Source: an uncultured Blautia sp.
GTDB lineage: Bacteria; Bacillota; Clostridia; Lachnospirales; Lachnospiraceae
Reading direction: 5' to 3'
Assembly: GCA_900551465.1 (NCBI GenBank)
Contig: URWL01000006.1
Span: 1-15,917, forward strand
DNA length: 15,917 nt
A program made the translations under genes and the position numbers. The notes beneath the pieces were generated by a model. That model was not told where the DNA came from, did no database searches, and saw nothing but the letters and a program-made list of their open reading frames with translations. Of this stretch, positions 14,940-15,917 are shown in pieces (the stretch's first letter is position 1; each line of letters begins with the position of its first letter).

Positions 14940-14968
14940 ATTATAAAACATCTGAACAGGGTAGTCAA
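14940..14968 (-). promoter_or_regulatory. Sigma-A-type promoter of the yicC operon
   Basis: On the minus strand, TTGACT at 14968-14963, a 17-base spacer, and a perfect TATAAT at 14945-14940. The leader is about 40 bases. It lies 29 bases past the stop of the hydrolase gene, which has no visible terminator. Confidence 0.9.
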
Positions 14969-14996
14969 TTATTTTTTCGGATTGTCTTATTTTCTC

Positions 14997-15632
14997 TCAT
15001 CCCCAGATACCACTGCGGACTTCTTCTAAATGCTCCAGAATATAGTTGTATATTTCAATAGAAACATCGTCTGGATAATGAATCCCATCTAATGTAGAAT
15101 AGCCATTTTCTGTCAGATGTGTATAGATATCGATATAATTAACACCGATCAAATTCGCCTCCATGGAAGAGTTAAAGCTTTCAATCTGGGCATTTGTCAC
15201 ATAAGGATCATTTTCTACCGGACCTACAGACACAAAATAGGTGGAAGCTCCCAGATCCGTCCACTCCTTCGCTTTCTGATTGATGTACTGAATATATTCA
15301 TTTACATGATGAACATCATTTACCCCCATCAAAATAATCACTGCCGTATTGTCCTGGATCTCGTCTTCAATTTCCGGAACTCCGTCAGAAATCATCCAGT
15401 CATATCCCATAGAAGACAGACAGGACCATATACTGTCATCCTGAACTGCATCACGGATTCCTTCCGTTCTGGAATCTCCGATAAAAATAAGTTTATCATT
15501 GGTAACTGTCTCAGGATGATCCGGCTTACTGATCCTACCTTCCTCTGCTCCATAGGCCGGTTCAGGGATCCGAACTAAAAGACATAACATCAGGGTCAGA
15601 ATACTGCCTGAAATAAAAATACTTTTTTTCAC
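14997..15632 (-). CDS. Secreted SGNH/GDSL-type hydrolase
   Basis: A 211-residue protein with a signal peptide: KK, a hydrophobic stretch (about 5-20) and a likely cut after AYG-A near residue 29. The SGNH motifs are in order: GDSR (52-55, block I with catalytic S54), G76 in SSMGYDW, GVND (103-106) and DGIH (182-185) with the catalytic D and H. Family members are esterases or acetyl hydrolases, often acting on cell-wall or sugar acetyl groups; the substrate here is unknown. The start chosen is the GTG at 15632 with GGGAGG seven bases ahead; a TTG five codons upstream overlaps that site and is unlikely. It sits alone ahead of the yicC operon. Confidence 0.85.
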   Translation of the reverse strand: MKKSIFISGSILTLMLCLLVRIPEPAYGAEEGRISKPDHPETVTNDKLIFIGDSRTEGIRDAVQDDSIWSCLSSMGYDWMISDGVPEIEDEIQDNTAVIILMGVNDVHHVNEYIQYINQKAKEWTDLGASTYFVSVGPVENDPYVTNAQIESFNSSMEANLIGVNYIDIYTHLTENGYSTLDGIHYPDDVSIEIYNYILEHLEEVRSGIWG

Positions 15633-15679
15633 CGTCACACCTCCCAATATATCAGATACCTTCTTTTTCAGATATTTTT

Positions 15680-15708
15680 ACTATGACACAGTTTTTTCAG
15701 AATGTCAA
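15680..15708 (-). promoter_or_regulatory. Probable promoter of the SGNH hydrolase gene
   Basis: On the minus strand, perfect TTGACA at 15708-15703, a 17-base spacer, and CATAGT at 15685-15680 preceded by TGT (an extended -10). The start would be about 40 bases ahead of the GTG codon. Confidence 0.65.
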
Positions 15709-15715
15709 ACAATAG

Positions 15716-15770
15716 AAAAGGACTGCACTGCTGACAAAAATCTCTGTTTCAGTCAGATGACAGTCCTTTT
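15716..15770. terminator. Long imperfect hairpin, probable bidirectional terminator
   Basis: Outer arms 15716-15725 and 15761-15770 pair perfectly over ten bases, with A-run and T-run ends. An inner CTGAC/GTCAG pair extends the stem. It separates the hydrolase promoter from whatever lies to the right. Confidence 0.6.
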
Positions 15771-15795
15771 ATGGGTTTTATATTTTATGGGTTTA
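15767..15795 (+). repeat. Short tandem direct repeat
   Basis: The 12-base unit TTTTATGGGTTT occurs at 15767-15778 and again at 15783-15794, 16 bases apart. The first copy overlaps the hairpin's T-run. The function is unknown and it may be chance. Confidence 0.5.
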
Positions 15796-15917
15796 CATGA
15801 GTGATTCTTCTATAAAAATAATACAAGGTAAATAAATTAACTCGTTGTGCTAGATGAAATTAAAATAAAGAAACTTCAACAAAATGTGCTATCCTATTTG
15901 TAGGCATACAAATTCGA
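15771..15917. other. AT-rich intergenic stretch without a recognised gene
   Basis: No open frame with a ribosome binding site is visible. There is a six-base inverted repeat with a four-base loop (15897-15912, TTTGTA/TACAAA) near the edge, which could belong to the leader of a gene beyond the window. I find no convincing promoter. Confidence 0.6.

Overview
The window looks like chromosome from a spore-forming Clostridia of the Lachnospiraceae type (Blautia/Ruminococcus-like). The reasons are the gene order yicC-remA-gmk-rpoZ-rimO-pgsA-cinA, a T-box leader in front of tyrS, strong AGGAGG ribosome binding sites, TTGACA/TATAAT promoters, and small genes preceded by promoter-like motifs of the sporulation sigma factors. 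The genus is an inference. Most of the window is core genome. I see no tRNA or rRNA gene, insertion sequence, phage gene or CRISPR array.

Layout. Nearly all genes are on the minus strand, so each operon reads right to left. (1) 15632-14997: a secreted SGNH-type hydrolase with its own promoter. (2) 14892-9528: a compact housekeeping operon behind a consensus promoter (14968-14940): yicC (RNase-like), remA (matrix/biofilm regulator), gmk (guanylate kinase), rpoZ (RNA polymerase omega), then after a hairpin rimO (ribosomal protein S12 methylthiotransferase), pgsA (phospholipid synthesis) and cinA (nucleotide pyrophosphatase/amidase). (3) 8243-5154: a second operon with a perfect -35 and a 5/6 -10 box: a membrane-anchored MutS-like ATPase, a PHP-family (CpsB/YwqE-like) phosphatase, and RNase HI. 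(4) 5119-925: a promoter and tyrosine-specific T-box leader controlling tyrS and, 14 bases behind it, alaS. (5) 885-559: rpsU with its own promoter and terminator. (6) 542 to the left edge: the start of a cardiolipin synthase gene, cut by the window.

Between the two large operons (8259-9524) lies a small-gene island, mostly on the plus strand. It holds a 95-residue Cys/Gly-rich protein, a 44-residue minus-strand ORF with a TTG start, and two small helical proteins of unknown function. A very good sigma-E-like promoter motif precedes the pair, and a weaker sigma-K-like motif precedes the Cys-rich gene. This suggests mother-cell expression during sporulation. It is the least ordinary part of the window and the best candidate for undescribed biology, but the evidence is motif-level only.

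How the genes work together. The window groups translation and ribosome functions (tyrS, alaS, rpsU, rimO), transcription and nucleotide supply (rpoZ, gmk), nucleic acid metabolism (RNase HI, MutS-like ATPase, YicC) and membrane lipid synthesis (pgsA, cls). The Tyr T-box appears to place alanyl-tRNA synthetase supply under tyrosine-tRNA charging, unless alaS has a further promoter.
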